Source of the DNA: Molanna angustata
Taxonomy: Eukaryota > Arthropoda > Insecta > Trichoptera > Molannidae
DNA: 64,000 bases
Assembly: GCA_963576475.1 (NCBI GenBank)
Contig: OY754975.1
Coordinates: forward strand, 22,501,169 to 22,565,168
Direction: 5' to 3'
The notes beneath the pieces were generated by a model, which had not been told where the DNA came from, searched no databases, and saw only the letters and a list, made by a program, of their open reading frames with translations. Each line of letters begins with the position of its first letter. Position 1 is the first letter of the stretch. Of this stretch, positions 49,290-62,322 are shown piece by piece. Position numbers and translations under genes: made by a program.

Positions 49290-50160
49290 AGCACATAGCA
49301 TACATGCATAATTCATACATACATAAATAAATAAATAAAATAATTTTTCGATAGGAAATCAGTATATTGTTGATTTGTAACTAAATAGTATTAGGTAGGT
49401 ACCTACCTACAACAATGTTCTAAATTCTAAATCGATTCGATTCATAACAAATTTTATTTGAATATCAGAATGTGTCCGTAACCATAGTAACCATTCCAAC
49501 ATGTAAAAAATATCAAATGGGCTCAATACATTTATGAATATGTAGGTACCTACATTGGTTTGTTCGATGCCATAAGAATGAAAATTATCAGAAAAATCAA
49601 ATATTATTTACAAATTATGCAATTTTATTATGCCTATATCTTTACTAATAATTAACACATTTTTACAATATATGTCTTAAAACTTGCTATAATGTCTTGT
49701 GTTTCAATTTATTATTTCATAATCACATATATTTGAAAGGTTTATTATTTTCAAGAAGATTTTCATTCAGAAGAATTAACAAATATTGTATGGAAAGAGA
49801 TAAACATGGCGACGCTGTATGTACAAAACGCTTACTTTAAAAATAAGTTAAACATTATAATTATACAAAATATTCACCATCTTTTTCACTTAAACGCTAA
49901 GTTATACTTAAAAATATATTTTATTCGTGTAAATACGTACTTCTAACTTTTAAATTAACAGATATTTGCGTGCAAAAAGTACACTTTTTTGACAGATATG
50001 GCTTGGAAAATTTTGTATGAAAAAAATAATTATTGAAATATTTTTAATAATTCAGCATTTTTATCGCATTTTTTTAGCGTGACACTGCATCAGGTATACT
50101 GGTACATATTCGCACATAAATTAGATTTTTAGATGCTCTTGGTTTTTCAGAAGGCGTGAG
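49290..50160. other. No gene recognised
   Basis: AT-rich. No conserved frame, TIR or SINE head. AGTTATACTTAAAAATATAT at 49900-49920 recurs at 55756 (AGTTATACTTGAAAATATAT), together with the following TTTTATTTTTGTAAATACGT, so both lie in one dispersed repeat. Confidence 0.4.
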
Positions 50161-50161
50161 A

Positions 50162-50162
<1 letters not shown>

Positions 50163-50238
<76 letters not shown>
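50163..50238. repeat. (CA)n microsatellite, about 37 units
   Basis: Uninterrupted CA dinucleotides. Confidence 0.97.
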
Positions 50239-50239
<1 letters not shown>

Positions 50240-50241
<2 letters not shown>

Positions 50242-51089
50242 CAAAATCATTGTTTTATTACTTTAGATGTTAGTTTTCGTTTGGCCTTTTTCTCTCTCTG
50301 GTGTAAATCTTCTTCGCCCGTGTGTGGGTTGCATCACAAAAGTAGTTTAAAGCCTATGGTAGTATGTTAGTGATAGTATCATTCTGAAAATCAGCAGGGG
50401 GCATTCCCTCCTGCAACATAGCTGAACATGGTCCTTTTGAGACGGAAAAGTTGTATTTCTTTTTGTCAGTTGCACATTCTCTTAGAAATTATTAATTAGG
50501 GTTTTTTTCGACACAATGTTTCATTATTATAATTGTATGTATAGTGATCGGTAAATATTTTGTAAAATCACCTGGACTGCGCAGAACAAAAAACTGTGGC
50601 TTTGTAAATGAGCAAACCGCCCCCCCCACCTCCCCAACAACTCCATCAAAAATTATCAAGATATCTGTCGACGGAAAATTTAAAAAATAAAAAAACAATT
50701 AAAATTGATATTGGTGTAACTGTACGAACTAGACTGCAAATAACATCATTTCGGTTCTAAAAATATATGTATACCAATATAACGATAATCCACATGAAAT
50801 TTAATAAGACATAATAATAACAAAGTTTTATTTGGATGCACGGAACGGCATTTTTTTAATCGTCTTCCCTTTTCAGACACGTAAATGTCTTCTTTTTAAG
50901 ATGTGCAGAACAAACAAATGTATATTTTGATGTTCACCACGTTTATTCATTACATTGAATTTGGATTAGTTTGGTCCAATTCTCTCTTTTTTCATGACTT
51001 GGAAGCCTAAAAACATGGTAAATTTAATTTTATTTTGTATTACTTTTCGAGTAACTAGCAATCACTATGTCAATTATTAATTTGACACT
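50240..51089. other. No gene recognised
   Basis: AT-rich, with one C-rich patch (CCGCCCCCCCCACCTCCCC at 50618-50636). No conserved frame. Confidence 0.35.
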
Positions 51090-51235
51090 TAATCAATAAT
51101 AAGTTGCCACATTCTTGAGACTTGAGATATTTATCGTTTCTCAGATGCAAACTTAAAACACAATTAAAAACTGTGTCTCTACCGCGAATCGAAACCGAAT
51201 CGTCAGATATCAAACCAACTAAGCCACTAAGACCG
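51090..51235 (-). mobile_element. SINE family c
   Basis: Minus: GGTCTTAGTGGCTTAGTTGG (A-box region), TATCTGACGATTCGG and TCGATTCGCGGTAGAGACAC (B-box region), then the body TTGTGTTTTAAG and AATGTGGCAACTTATTATTG. Collinear with 41350-41490. Confidence 0.6.
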
Positions 51236-51239
51236 ATAG

Positions 51240-52000
51240 GTTCTTTATTAAAAAAATGTTTGACTTATTGAGAATCTGACAATAATTATTAATACATAAT
51301 ATTATGAAATTCAACTTGTTGGCATCCCTGATTTCAGCAATAAACGCGAATGTACTTGCATTTTAACGGTGGAATATAATTCTAAGTCACGTCCACATAA
51401 GCGCAAAACTAACAAGTATTGTAATAAACATTTATAACGTTTATTTTGTGCTTTTTTGCTAAGTGACTGTACCTGTCAAAGAAACTGAACAAATATAAAT
51501 GATATTCGTTGATTTTCTTAATTATATTCGTAAATAAATAAATATTTCAGCTTAAAATTAACAATAAGAGCTAAATATACGCTGAAAAAACAATATTTAC
51601 CGATGAAATGTGATGAAATGCCATTTAACACCATAAAGTAAGACAGTAATTTGCATAAGGTGGAAAAATTGGAGTAGAGAGCAAGAAACGAGGAAATAGG
51701 GAGGAGGATTGTATGTGTGTGTGATGTGTGCGCAATATTGATTGTATGTAAGATCGTGAAACAAAAAAGTGAAATATAAAAATGAAGCAACAAGAGATTT
51801 TCTGAAAAAGTAAAAAAAAATGGCTTTACCTTATCAGAAGGATTTTTTTTTTAATTTTGATCTTGACAGGTGGAAAATGTCTAAGTCATCAGTTTTATAG
51901 GTAGTTATGCACCTGTGAGACGATGAATATCGTGATTAATCACCAATAATGATAGCTTTCTTACTCCATGCAACTTATGCGTCAGCCATTTTTTTTCCTA
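51240..52000. other. Upstream of CTDNEP1, no gene
   Basis: AT-rich. The minus frame at 51518-51793 has no recognisable domain. Confidence 0.35.
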
Positions 52001-52011
52001 CCCTTGGCCTG

Positions 52012-52020
52012 TATAAAAGG
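52012..52020 (+). promoter_or_regulatory. Candidate TATA box of CTDNEP1
   Basis: TATAAAAGG, with an initiator-like GGCAGTTG about 35 bases downstream (52046-52053). It lies 271 bases before the CTDNEP1 start codon. Sequence and position fit a core promoter; use is inferred. Confidence 0.4.
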
Positions 52021-52109
52021 AAAACGAACGAATCCAGAGGGCCTCGGCAGTTGAAATACCTACTTAGCAGAGCGCAACCGATTGAACCGATACTGATAAA
52101 TTTGCTTCC

Positions 52110-52202
52110 ATGATAATATTCATATTTATCTATGAACGGGACGATTATGTCATGGCGGGTTGTGTGTATACGGCACTTGGATTTTTAAAGATTTTTTATT
52201 GA
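52110..52202 (+). other. Upstream ORF in the CTDNEP1 leader (30 codons)
   Basis: ATG at 52110 opens a 30-codon frame ending TGA at 52202. If the leader is not spliced here, it would be translated before the main start at 52291 and could lower CTDNEP1 output. Other upstream ATGs occur at 52219 and 52226. Confidence 0.35.
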
Positions 52203-52290
52203 TATAACCTATTATTGAATGTTTAATGTTGTCTTTTACCTTATATATTTTATATTTAGTGTGAAACAAATATTTTTTAAGTTATTTCAA

Positions 52291-55200
52291 ATGCTGAAAC
52301 AATTGCAAATGGGCCTTCGCGCGTTCATGGTTTTAGCTTCCAAAGTATGGAGTTGTTTTTGCTTTATGTTCAAGAAACAGATTCGAGCTGTGAGTAAATA
52401 CGTTATCTGTCTTGTGGTTCAAACTTATTTGGCATATTTGATTATTTATTTTGTATTTTTTGGTTTTGTTCTGTGTAACAACGCGTGTGGTCTGCATTTT
52501 CAGGTAGCGCAGCATCAATCTGTCAAATATGAAATCTATCCGTTGTCTCCCGTATCGAAACACAGACTCAGTAAGTTTTATTCAAATTTAATAATAGGAC
52601 ACATTATGCGTATTATTTTTCGCAATATTCTGACGAATTATGTTAATTTCCCTAGGTTTGGTGAAAAGAAAAGTATTGGTGTTAGATTTGGACGAGACTT
52701 TAATACATTCTCACCATGATGCCATGATACGACCGACTGTGAAGCCGGGCACTCCGCCAGATTTTACACTCAAAGTGACTATAGACAAACATCCTGTCAG
52801 ATTTTTCGTTCACAAGAGACCCCATGTTGATTATTTCCTGGACACGGTAAGTTTTCATCTTTTATTGAAATATTTTTTTAACAAATCACCCAGATATTAG
52901 TGATTAAAAACTGTCACCCAGATATTAGTGTTTAACTGTCTGTCCTCTTTCATGTAATGTTGTGATTTAGAGAATGCCTTCGTCATTTAACTTAAGAGTA
53001 AATCAATATATTTCCTGAACGGAGCAACTACATATTTGCGCAATAAACATTTGTACAAAAATGCACAAGAGTTATAGGTATTGTATTGACATGTTTCGGC
53101 AGAAAAGGGGATGATTTGCACAACTCCCAAAAATTTGTAACGATTGATTGTTTCAAGTTCAGAACATCTCATTTTACACGTTACTTTTGTCATCTCATAC
53201 ATGTATGCTAATGATACATAAGAGTGTAATTAAAACAGTGACAATTAGATTAAATGTGTAGATAAACAGTTGATAGCATGAGAAATGTGAATAGTAGACT
53301 GATATCTTGACATGTTTCGGCGGAGAAAGGGGTGATTTGCGCAGCTACCAAACAAACAAAAAGCATAATTTGCACCTTGCGCAGCCAACATCAGTTTAAA
53401 AATGTATTTCGATCATTATTATAAGGCCAAAGATTTGGTTGAATAAACATTGAACGATTGATATACATCTGACATATAAATTACTATACAAAGCCGGTAA
53501 AGAGGAATATTATGTCATTAGAGTGATCGGTTCTCTCTACCTACCTAATATATTTATACATTGTGTTTCTGTACATTTTCTACACTCTTTCCCAGTTTCA
53601 ACGCAATGGACGGATTAATAAGGAGATTGAAAGAAGAGTTATGGCAGGAAACAGAGTGAATTGAGCACTTAAACCAGTTATGAATGACCGCAACATATCA
53701 AAGGATGCTAAAGTTGCCATTCATAGCGCTATCTTAGTGCCAACCTTGACGTATGCAAGTGAAACCTGGACATAGCAGAAGTTGCATGAAAGTAGAATAA
53801 ATGCAGATGAAATTAGATCGCTAAGAAGAATCTGTAAGAGAACGATATATGACAGGGTCAGAAATGAGGACATAAGGAAAGAATGTAGTATAAAGAAGAT
53901 GTTATTAATAGAATAAAAGTGAATACATTGAGATGGTTTGGCCACATGGGGAGAATGAATGAGGAACGCCTGACGAAGAAAATATACATTGTGGACAGGA
54001 ATGGAATGAGAGGTCAGGGCCGCCCAAGGAAGGAATGGCACGTCCGTGTGAAAAGTATGTTAGAAGACGAAAAGATATGAAAGATGGAAATGTTAGAAGC
54101 GTAAACAACAGACGAACATGTATAAGACGATGTATGAATGTTGATAAGGCGATGAATGTGTGTCAAGATAGAAATAAGTGGCGTTCGTTTATCTCTGCCT
54201 ACCCCGTGAGGGACTTGGCGTGATGGTATGTATGTATTTATTATATCCGTTACATAAAATTTTTGTATAAACAGAATTTTCACTGTCGTTAATGTCTTTC
54301 ATATCAAAATAAGTGTCCCCTATATTTAACAACACCAAAAAAAATCTGTTTTAATTATTTAAGGTAAGTGTCCACAGATTGCCATTGTATGGATCGGACG
54401 TATTTGTATCATTTTCATATGTGGCAGTGCATCCATTGCACCAAACGGAATGCTGACGCAACTGTCTTTCGGATTTGTCAACAATTTTGCATAGAAAATA
54501 CTCATACAAAAACGACGGATTGGCTCGGATCGGATCAGATTTTTGCCTCTCCTAGCAAAGGCGTCAATACAATGATGATGATGATCCGTTGCGTGCGGTC
54601 CGTACAATACCAATTAGTAGTAGACGCAATTGTATGTATGAATTCCTATACAAAGAAGAAGTATATTGGTTACAATAAAAGCATGTTAACAATAATAAAA
54701 ATAATAGCACAAAAAGACCCCATATACCAGCAGTCTGCTGTATGCTGTAAATCACAATTTAAAAGAATACTAATATCCATTTGATGCAATGTGTCCGATG
54801 CAGATAAGTGGACGCTAGGCCTTTATTGTCTCATGAATTTATACAATATATTTTTTGCAGTCTGTTATTTAAATTTATAATTAATTTAAATTCAATTAAA
54901 CAAAAAATGATATACCATGACTCAGCATAAAATGTACACTAAAAAATGTGCATCCCTGATAAAGATGAGGAAAATGCAATACTTGAAATATAATACACTA
55001 TACTTATGTACTATAATATCATATTATGATAAATTGATAAAAATTGATAAAATAAATTAGAGGATTATATATTTATATTTCACTATTTAATGTTTGTATA
55101 TTATGATTATTTCTTTTATGACATTCTATCACCATTTTTGTATAAAAATATATTTTTCTTTATTGGGTTCAGCGAACTATTGAGTGAACCAAATATCGAG

Positions 55201-57775
55201 AGAATTGATATCTATTTTCACTGTTTTTATAATTTGAATATCCATGTTTAAATTAATCAATAGTACATATTTGTTGCTGATCAATAATAATAATGAACAC
55301 TTCCTTGCACCCTGCGCAAGTGAAGAGTTTATTGCCGTATGGCAATTTCTTCCAACTGACCAGTGTTTCCAGCCCAGACAAGCAATATTTGCGTGAGAAA
55401 AAAATTTCTCCTCTGCTGGGAATTGTACCCAGGACGCCCGCACAGAAACCAAACGGCTTGCCAACTGTGCCACGGCGGTCGGCACATAAAAATTTCAAAA
55501 CAAAATATATTAAAATAAACGATGGGCGATATTGTTCAATTTGTAGTGTCGTTTTGTGTATAACATACTGAAATAAATTTAAGTTTGTTTCTTCCGACTC
55601 AGGACATTCCTAGTGGGAGAGACAAATGCTGTTTTTTTTTAAATCGTTGTTAATATTTGTAAATAGATAAAAATATTACTGAATAACAATTGTTTCTAAC
55701 TAACCAGCCAAGAGAATTTTTGAAATCAAACCCTGGCTGGCATAAAAATCACTAAGTTATACTTGAAAATATATTTTATTTTTGTAAATACGTATTACTG
55801 ACATTTAAATAAACAAATATTTTATCACAAAAAATACAGTTTTTGCCATTTCATTTGTCGAAACAATTTGGATGAAAATTGGGGATTAAAAATCATTGAA
55901 AATCTGATTTTTTTATTTGAATAGTTAACTCATTGGTTGCAAAGAAGAGTTATGCAGAGTATAAATTTTTAAAGTTTTCTTGTTTGAAATTGATGCTGGA
56001 ACAAAAAATTAAATACCCACATACATACATATAAATATATTACTCATTAAAATATTATTGTAGGGATTATGTATGGTAGCAAATTACTGAATGAAAACGG
56101 TGCTAAATCCAAATTAATATTATTTCTATAAATTGTTTAAGAGCTTTGACGGATGTTCTTGGAAGATATCTTTATTTATCTTACATTTTTTACTAGTATC
56201 CTCATTACAAAGTTTTATTAGAGATCTTATTTCAACTGTATTTATTTAGCTTTCTTGCGTCTTCTGCCCCGTCCAAGTATTTCTTGCACATGTCAAGATT
56301 GGCCCTACTTACCTACTTACTAAAATTGCATTGATGAATAACAATCAATTTTGCTACGTTTGATGAGGAATCATTTGTTGCCAGCATCGTCGATTGATTG
56401 ATCGATTGTTTGATCACACTACTATGACATTCACAAAACCAGAATATAAAAGAATTATAAAATAATCATAAAAAAATCTTGCATTTCCCATAGTATGCCG
56501 TATCAAATTAACATGGTACAATGATTCAAAATTGGATTATATTTTTTGTCCTGATTAGTCATTTGTATCTGGTTTAAGTCTCCTGGGTAAATTGTGATTT
56601 TACAACTATGTATTCGATACCCTTCAATCTTGAAACTCTTGGCAAATGTGACAAAATAAATTCAACGTTGGCACGAAGCCCAAAATTGTTTTCAGATTCA
56701 TTATATTTGAATACGGTAATTTGCCAATTATTGATATATGCCCGCAGTAGGCTGAAGAAATTTACTGTTACGGAATCACGAATGATTCTTTATCTTTGGA
56801 ATTTTTTGGGACTGTAATAAAAATGGAACTTATACGTATTGTAATTTAGATGTATTAAATTATCGTTGTCGATAGTATCATGTTGGAATTTTGCCAATTA
56901 TATTAATTTCCAGATATTTTTTCAAGACTCTTTTTAGAAATATTTTTGTGGCTGTTATTTATTGTTTAGTTTCAACAATATGAATACATACTTACTATCA
57001 TGTCAGTGCCATACATTCCTATCTGTATATATATTTTTATACATTATACAAATTTTGAAAAATATAGATATTATTGTATTCACAAGACGTAATGCTTGTT
57101 CTGAGGTAGTACTCTTGAAAAAAATATTTTTATTTTATTGGGGGTATACACAGATGAACAGGTTACATTCATTAAAATATATATGCTAAGTGGTACAATC
57201 TATAGCTAGGCCTGCCATCCAATTATGTATATACACTGTTAGTTATATTCAACTCAACAGAAGAGAAAGAATGCAAAGAAATAATGACTAGGAGATGGTT
57301 AAGGATAGTGGGATTGGAAAGTGACTGGGAATGTCATAGGATAACTAAAAGAGGGAGAGCAAATTAAGTTGTACTGTATTCATACAATAAAAGAAAACAA
57401 AACATTTATCTATTTAGTTAGTTGAAGGTTTTATAAATTGGTGATTATTTTCATTTTGTATTTTTATGTAAGGTTTACATAGTCAATATATCAAAACAAC
57501 TAATGAAATAATATAGTATTGTGAGGTTATGTATGAGTCATATATGGCTTCCAGATATTATATGTTCAATGCCTTAAGAAGCCACTTTTTCAATTCATCA
57601 TTGCATGAAATTGATGGGTCAAAAGAAGTGTTAGTGAGACTAATTATTAATCCATATTGCAGGTGTCACAGTGGTATGATCTGGTGGTGTTCACAGCCTC
57701 TATGGAGATATATGGTGCTGCAGTCGCCGACAAACTTGACAATGGTAGGGGGGTACTCAAACAGCGATATTACAG
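52291..57775 (+). CDS. CTDNEP1: CTD nuclear envelope phosphatase 1 (dullard), first four exons
   Basis: Ser/Thr phosphatase of the HAD/FCP1-SCP family at the nuclear envelope and ER; with NEP1R1 it dephosphorylates lipin, and dullard proteins restrain BMP signalling. Exons: 52291-52389, 52504-52570, 52656-52846, 57663-57775, all with GT/AG borders and matching phases, giving 156 codons plus two bases. Residues 1-33 hold the hydrophobic N-terminal anchor ([19 protein letters not shown]). [10 protein letters not shown] precedes the catalytic DLDETLIH (residues 66-73; Asp66 nucleophile, Asp68 acid). Conserved [32 protein letters not shown] and [20 protein letters not shown] follow. Family length is about 243, so the last 85 or so residues must lie beyond the right edge; I did not find them in 57776-64000. 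Intron 3 is 4.8 kb and full of repeats. Confidence 0.93.
53575..54236 (+). pseudogene. LINE family A fragment (CTDNEP1 intron 3)
   Basis: In successive frames it reads [50 protein letters not shown] and [19 protein letters not shown], and ends GGGACTTGGCGTGATGGTATG. Stops (TGA after RVN, TAG in WTxQK) and frameshifts show it is dead. Its sequence parallels 5925-6500. Confidence 0.8.
54364..54818. mobile_element. Candidate MITE (CTDNEP1 intron 3)
   Basis: Ends TAAGTGTCCAC (54364) and GTGGACGCTA (54809-54818) are imperfect inverted repeats, as in some hAT-like MITEs. Internal GGATCGGACG and CGGATCGGATCAG are repeated. No clear target duplication, so low confidence. Confidence 0.35.
55282..55490 (-). 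mobile_element. tRNA-derived SINE (family a), full copy
   Basis: Minus strand: GCCGTGGCACAGTTGGCAAG (A box), GGGTACAATTCCCAG (B box), about 120 bp of body with TTGCCATACGGCAATAAAC, and an (ATT)n tail at 55285-55295. The 3' half recurs at 15690-15785. Confidence 0.7.
55491..57662. other. Rest of CTDNEP1 intron 3
   Basis: AT-rich intronic sequence. A copy of the 49.9-kb dispersed repeat begins at 55750. No coding frame is convincing; 57529-57843 is open only because it overlaps exon 4 in another frame. Confidence 0.4.
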
Positions 57776-57954
57776 GTAACACATGTAGACATTTTGAACA
57801 ATGTACAAATATTTGTAGTGATTTTAAGACAGCTCACACATAATGAATATTTTTATTGAGTTCATTTTGAAATTTTTTGAAAGAATCCATGCATTTGATG
57901 TGGTCTCTCCAGAAGTGTCTTCTACTACGTCCCTATCTTGTTCTTGACTTCTTC
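57776..57954 (+). other. Start of CTDNEP1 intron 4
   Basis: Begins with the donor GTAACA at 57776. A short family-B relic (GTGGTCTCTCCAGAAGTGTC) is at 57899-57918. Confidence 0.5.
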
Positions 57955-59105
57955 TTCTTCAGCTAGGACTATGTCCTGTAGTTCTCGGCACCTGTTCCTG
58001 GGAGGAGGACGTCCAGCTGTCCCTCCATCGTTTGGGTGGTCTTCCTGGAGGTCTGCTACCTGTAGGATGTTCATCAGCTGATATCCTCACTACTCGGTCT
58101 GAGCTTGCTCTCCCCACGTGGTCTCTCCAGAAACGTCTTCTTGTTCTACCCCATCGTACCACGTCCTCAACATCACAAATTTTCCTTATTTCGGAGCTCC
58201 TCATTTGATCACGGAGGGTTACTCCTGCGATGGGCCGTAGAGTCTTCATCTCCGTGGTTCTAAGGAGACTTTTTTTTTTTGTTCTTGACACTACATATAA
58301 ACCTGATTGTCTCATTTCTAATGCGTTCCTTGAGGGTTCTTCCTGCAATGGAGCGTAAGGTCTTCATTTCAGCCACTCTAAGACAGCTTTTTGCTCTGTT
58401 TGAGTCGCTTCTTACTTCTATCCCATATGTCGTAATGGGGCAGACACATGCCTTGTATATTCTGACTTTGCTGGTGGTAAGCATGGGTTTGTTTCTCCAT
58501 ACAGTATTTAGTAAGCAACCAGCTATGGCTATTAGGTATTTGAATTTCGTTATACAAGCCGTTGCTGGTGGATATCTCTACACCTAGGGATGTGAATTGC
58601 ATGACCTGCTTAATAGGGTTGTTTTTAATTACTAGATTGCATCTAAGCGGCTCTTTTGATATTGTAAGGGCACTTCATTTTGTTTACAGATATCGTCATA
58701 TTGTATTTCTCAGATGCAAGATGAAATTTACAAAGAATTCTATGTAGGTCATCTTCATTTTCTGTTAATATTGTAGCATCGTCAGCATAACACACTATGT
58801 TTACAATCTTATTTCCCATTCTAATTCCTAAACTCAAGTATGTCCGTTTTTGTATTACTTTGTCCATTATGTAATTAAAAAGGAAAGGCCTGAGACTGTC
58901 TCCTTGTCTGATAGCAGTTGTTGTGTGTATCTCTCTTGTGAGATCCCCATTAACTTTAAGACATTTAAAAAAAATAGTACATTGGTGGGCCTACTACCAT
59001 TCTTCTGAATGTGCCATATTAGGCTTATCACTTGAGCAAAGGCTACCCACTCCTGCACCATCCGGAACAACTTCTCCACACTCCAGTCTGCTCTCTGATG
59101 TTTCA
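57955..59105 (-). pseudogene. LINE family B, rearranged (CTDNEP1 intron 4)
   Basis: Minus strand order: AIRQGDSLRPFLFNYIMDK, the catalytic CYADDATILTENEDDL (58867-58643), MTISVNKMKC, a frameshift, SKVRIYKACVCPITTYGIEV (58484 on) and SIAGRTLKERIRNETIRFIC. After a 10-12 base A run (58270-58281) the frame returns to an earlier point of the protein: [51 protein letters not shown]. About 35 residues are therefore present twice with different sequences, so two copies are joined. Not functional. Confidence 0.75.
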
Positions 59106-59171
59106 CACCCAATAAGGTACGTCCCTGGTAAGGTTGGTTGGGCATTTTGACGTATGATTGTTACCCGAAAT

Positions 59172-59378
59172 TGTTGGTTATATTTGGCGAAATAAAAACT
59201 AAGTATACATATAATTAACAGAGTATTTTATTTTATTACAATCGCGTGTCGCGTCGGTATACGGTTGACAGTTACTTTTAAAAGCATAGATATATATGAA
59301 ACACAGATTATGGACAATACAAATAATATCTAAGTATTATAGTTAATAATGGCGCCAATTTCAAATCACATTTCAACA
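59172..59378 (-). repeat. copia 3' LTR
   Basis: Second 207-bp LTR. The polypurine tract GGTGGGAG (59379-59386, minus) precedes it directly. Confidence 0.92.
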
Positions 59379-59451
59379 CTCCCACCAAATTGGCACCATC
59401 ATAATACTAGTGAAAGACACAAAAAAATATATATGTATCAATCAATTGTAG

Positions 59452-62322
59452 TTACAAAGATTGAGCTAAATTCCTATCTATTACTCCCAACATTGACCTT
59501 AACTTCTGATAACGCTCCCTCGTCAGTGGTTTAGTTAGTATGTCAGCTATTTGCTTTTCAGTTGATACATACTCTAGTGTGAAAAGGTTTTCATTGAATT
59601 TCTCCCTTATAAACTTGTATCTTATGTCAATGTGCTTGGTGGTCTTATGGTTATTGGAGTTCTTGATATATTTGATTGTACTTTGATTGTCAATGTGTAG
59701 ACTGTAGGTCAATTTTTCATTGTCAATGACTATGTCATTTAATAATTGTTTTAACCAAAGTAATTCTTTGGTGGCTGCACACGCTGCCATAAATTCAGCT
59801 TCCATAGTGGATAAAGCAACGGTTCTTTGCTGTTGGCTGCTCTATGTTATGGCTGCGTTCATTGTCATTGCAACATAGCCACTGGTTGAACGTCTACTAT
59901 CCAAGTCACCTGCATAATCTGAATCTGAGAATATATTAAATGTCATGTTGGTAGTAGTATCATAATAAAGACCAAAGCTGGTGGTATCCTTTAGATATCG
60001 TATAACTCTCTTTGCCGCAATCCAATGTGTCTGACTATAATTGTTTAGGTATCTACTGAGTGCACTAACGGCGAACATGATGTCTGGACGGCTTACAATG
60101 GCTAAGTACATTAATGAGCCTACTATCTCCCTATATGGAGTGTTGTCATCAAGCGGTTCTCCTTTCTGAAGCACAGAGTGTGGATCTGCTGGGATACATA
60201 AACTCTTTGCATTTTCTAAATTCCATTTTGTTACCAATTGTCTGACATATTTTTCCTGATGAAGAAAGATCGCATTTTTGTAACGGAATCTGTCTATTTG
60301 AATACCAACATAACTATTGACCTCTGTGTGTAGCGTTGTCTTGAAATTAATTGTCAAGTCACGTATAATATAGTTGATGGTGTCGATGCTCTGTCATATT
60401 AGTAGTCCATCATCCACATACAGCAGCAAGTATATTTTGATATTCCCAATAAGACTTGTGTGTAAGCACTGATCGGCATCACTGGCTACAAACCTATGTT
60501 TCTTCAGAAATATGGTAAACTTGTCGTTCCAACACCTCGATGATTGTTTGAGGCCATATATAGATTTCTTCAATTTACATACTAAGCTAGCATTATCTTG
60601 GTCGAGTCCCTCGGGTACTTGCATGTATATATCTTCCTGTAGTTCACCATATAAGAAAGCAGTTTTAATATCGAATTGATACATCTCCAGATTGTTCATA
60701 GCTGCATATGAAAGTAAGAGGCGAATTGTATCATATCTGACAGTTGGTGCAAAGGTTTCTTTATAATCAATTCCTTCTATCTGTGAGTATCCTTTGGCAC
60801 ATAGTCTTGCCTTATATTTAACTTCTTTGTCCATGTCTTTAAGTTTAAATACCCATTTACATCCAATAACATTTACATCAGCAGGTTTGGGTACCAACTG
60901 CCATGTATTATTTTCTTCGTGAGCTTTTAATTCCTCTTTGATGGCAAGATTCCAGTCGGTAGACTCGTCACAGTTGATGGCCTGCTTATATGTTTCCGGT
61001 ATAGATTGAACTATATTTGCTTCATACCTTTTTGGTTTGTTCAATGTATCTCTTACTCTTAGCGTCATTTTTCCAAATTGTGCTTCTACGCCTGATTCAG
61101 AATTAGCACTAGATTCTGGCATTGGTACAGGATTATCATTATCTTGCACCATATGGGGAATATTGTCTTCCATGAAGTTTTCAAATTCATTGTTGTCATA
61201 AACTTGAAGAACATCATCTTGTTGAATTGAGTTATCTTCAACTACGTTATTGTTCTCACAGCTTGGGAATTCTATGAGTTGGTAATCGGAATCTTTTATC
61301 TCGATGGGCATTTCTTCTTCAGTGAATATTACATCTCTTGATATAGTTATTTGTCTGGTGGTCATGTTGTACAACCTGTAGTTACTGGAGTTCGATTCAT
61401 ATCCTATAAATAATAGCTTTTCACTTTTGCTATCAAATTTCTTTCTTCTTTCTTTAGGAATATGCATGTAGCATACTGTCCCAAAGGTTCTGAGATGTGA
61501 GAGATCAGGTTTGGTTCTAGTCCATTTTTCATAGGGTGTCACCTCCTTCTTTGATGATGTTCTATTAAGAACATACACTGCAGCGTTTATTGCTTCAGCC
61601 CACAAGTATTTTGGCAAGTTTTTGGCGTATATCATTGATCGAGCACTTTCTACTATGGTGCGGTTGGAGCGCTCACTCACACCGTTTTGTTGCGGAGTGT
61701 AAGGAGCTGTGGTTTGTAACTGTATTCCACGTTGGGCTGCAAATTCTCTAAAGAGACCATTGCAGAATTCTGAGCCATTGTCCGTGTGAAGTATTTTAAC
61801 TCTAATGTTGTACTTATTTTGAATTAAGTGGACATAATTTTTGAACGCTTCCAGTGCGTCACACTTTTGCTTCAAGAATGTAACTACTCTAAAATTGGAG
61901 TAGCCGTCTGTGAATGTGATGAAATATTTGCTCCCACTAATTGATGGTGTTTCTATGGGGCCACACAGGTCACTATATATGATATCTCCATTCTCGTGGC
62001 TCACCGGTAATGTACCTTTCAGAGGTAGGCGATGTTGTTTCCCTTTCACACATGCTTCACAAAAGAAATCATCATAGTTATTGATTTTTATGCCTTTTAT
62101 CAGGTTATTTTCAATCATGTGTTTTATGGTGTTTATGTTTGTGTGTCCCATTCTTTCGTGCAACTTCTTCAAGCTCAATGAAGTTACTGTGTTGCATTCA
62201 CTTTGGTTCACTTCTGTTTTTATGAGCATGGAATACAAATTATTTTGGGACCTTTTTCCACATGCCACCAATGAACCATTATCATAGATCATGGCATTTT
62301 CGCCCTTTTTAATGATTGTCAT
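59452..62322 (-). pseudogene. copia integrase-RT-RNase H with two nonsense codons
   Basis: Integrase: HERMGHTNINTIKHM...CEACVKGKQHR (HHCC zinc), catalytic SDLCGP, HTDNGSEF and PQQNGVSERSNRT. RT: WKWVFKL-type block CKWVFKLKDMDKEVKYKARL, YKETFAPTVRYDTIRLLL, DIKTAFLYGELQEDIYMQVP and the catalytic YVDDGLLI. RNase H: SDYAGDLDSRRSTSGYV, EAEFMAACAATKELLWLKQL, HIDNQSTIKYIKNSNN and LTKPLTRERYQKL. In-frame TGA at 60394-60396 (right after YVDDGLLI) and TAG at 59842-59844 interrupt it, although the LTRs look identical. Either the source copy was already mutated and moved in trans, or these are very recent changes. Confidence 0.85.

Noticed and set aside
48653..49316. Two minus-strand frames of 112 and 138 codons
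   Set aside because: They arise from the six-unit 120-bp tandem array.
57529..57843. 104-codon frame over CTDNEP1 exon 4
   Set aside because: It is a different frame from the exon and reads through its splice sites.
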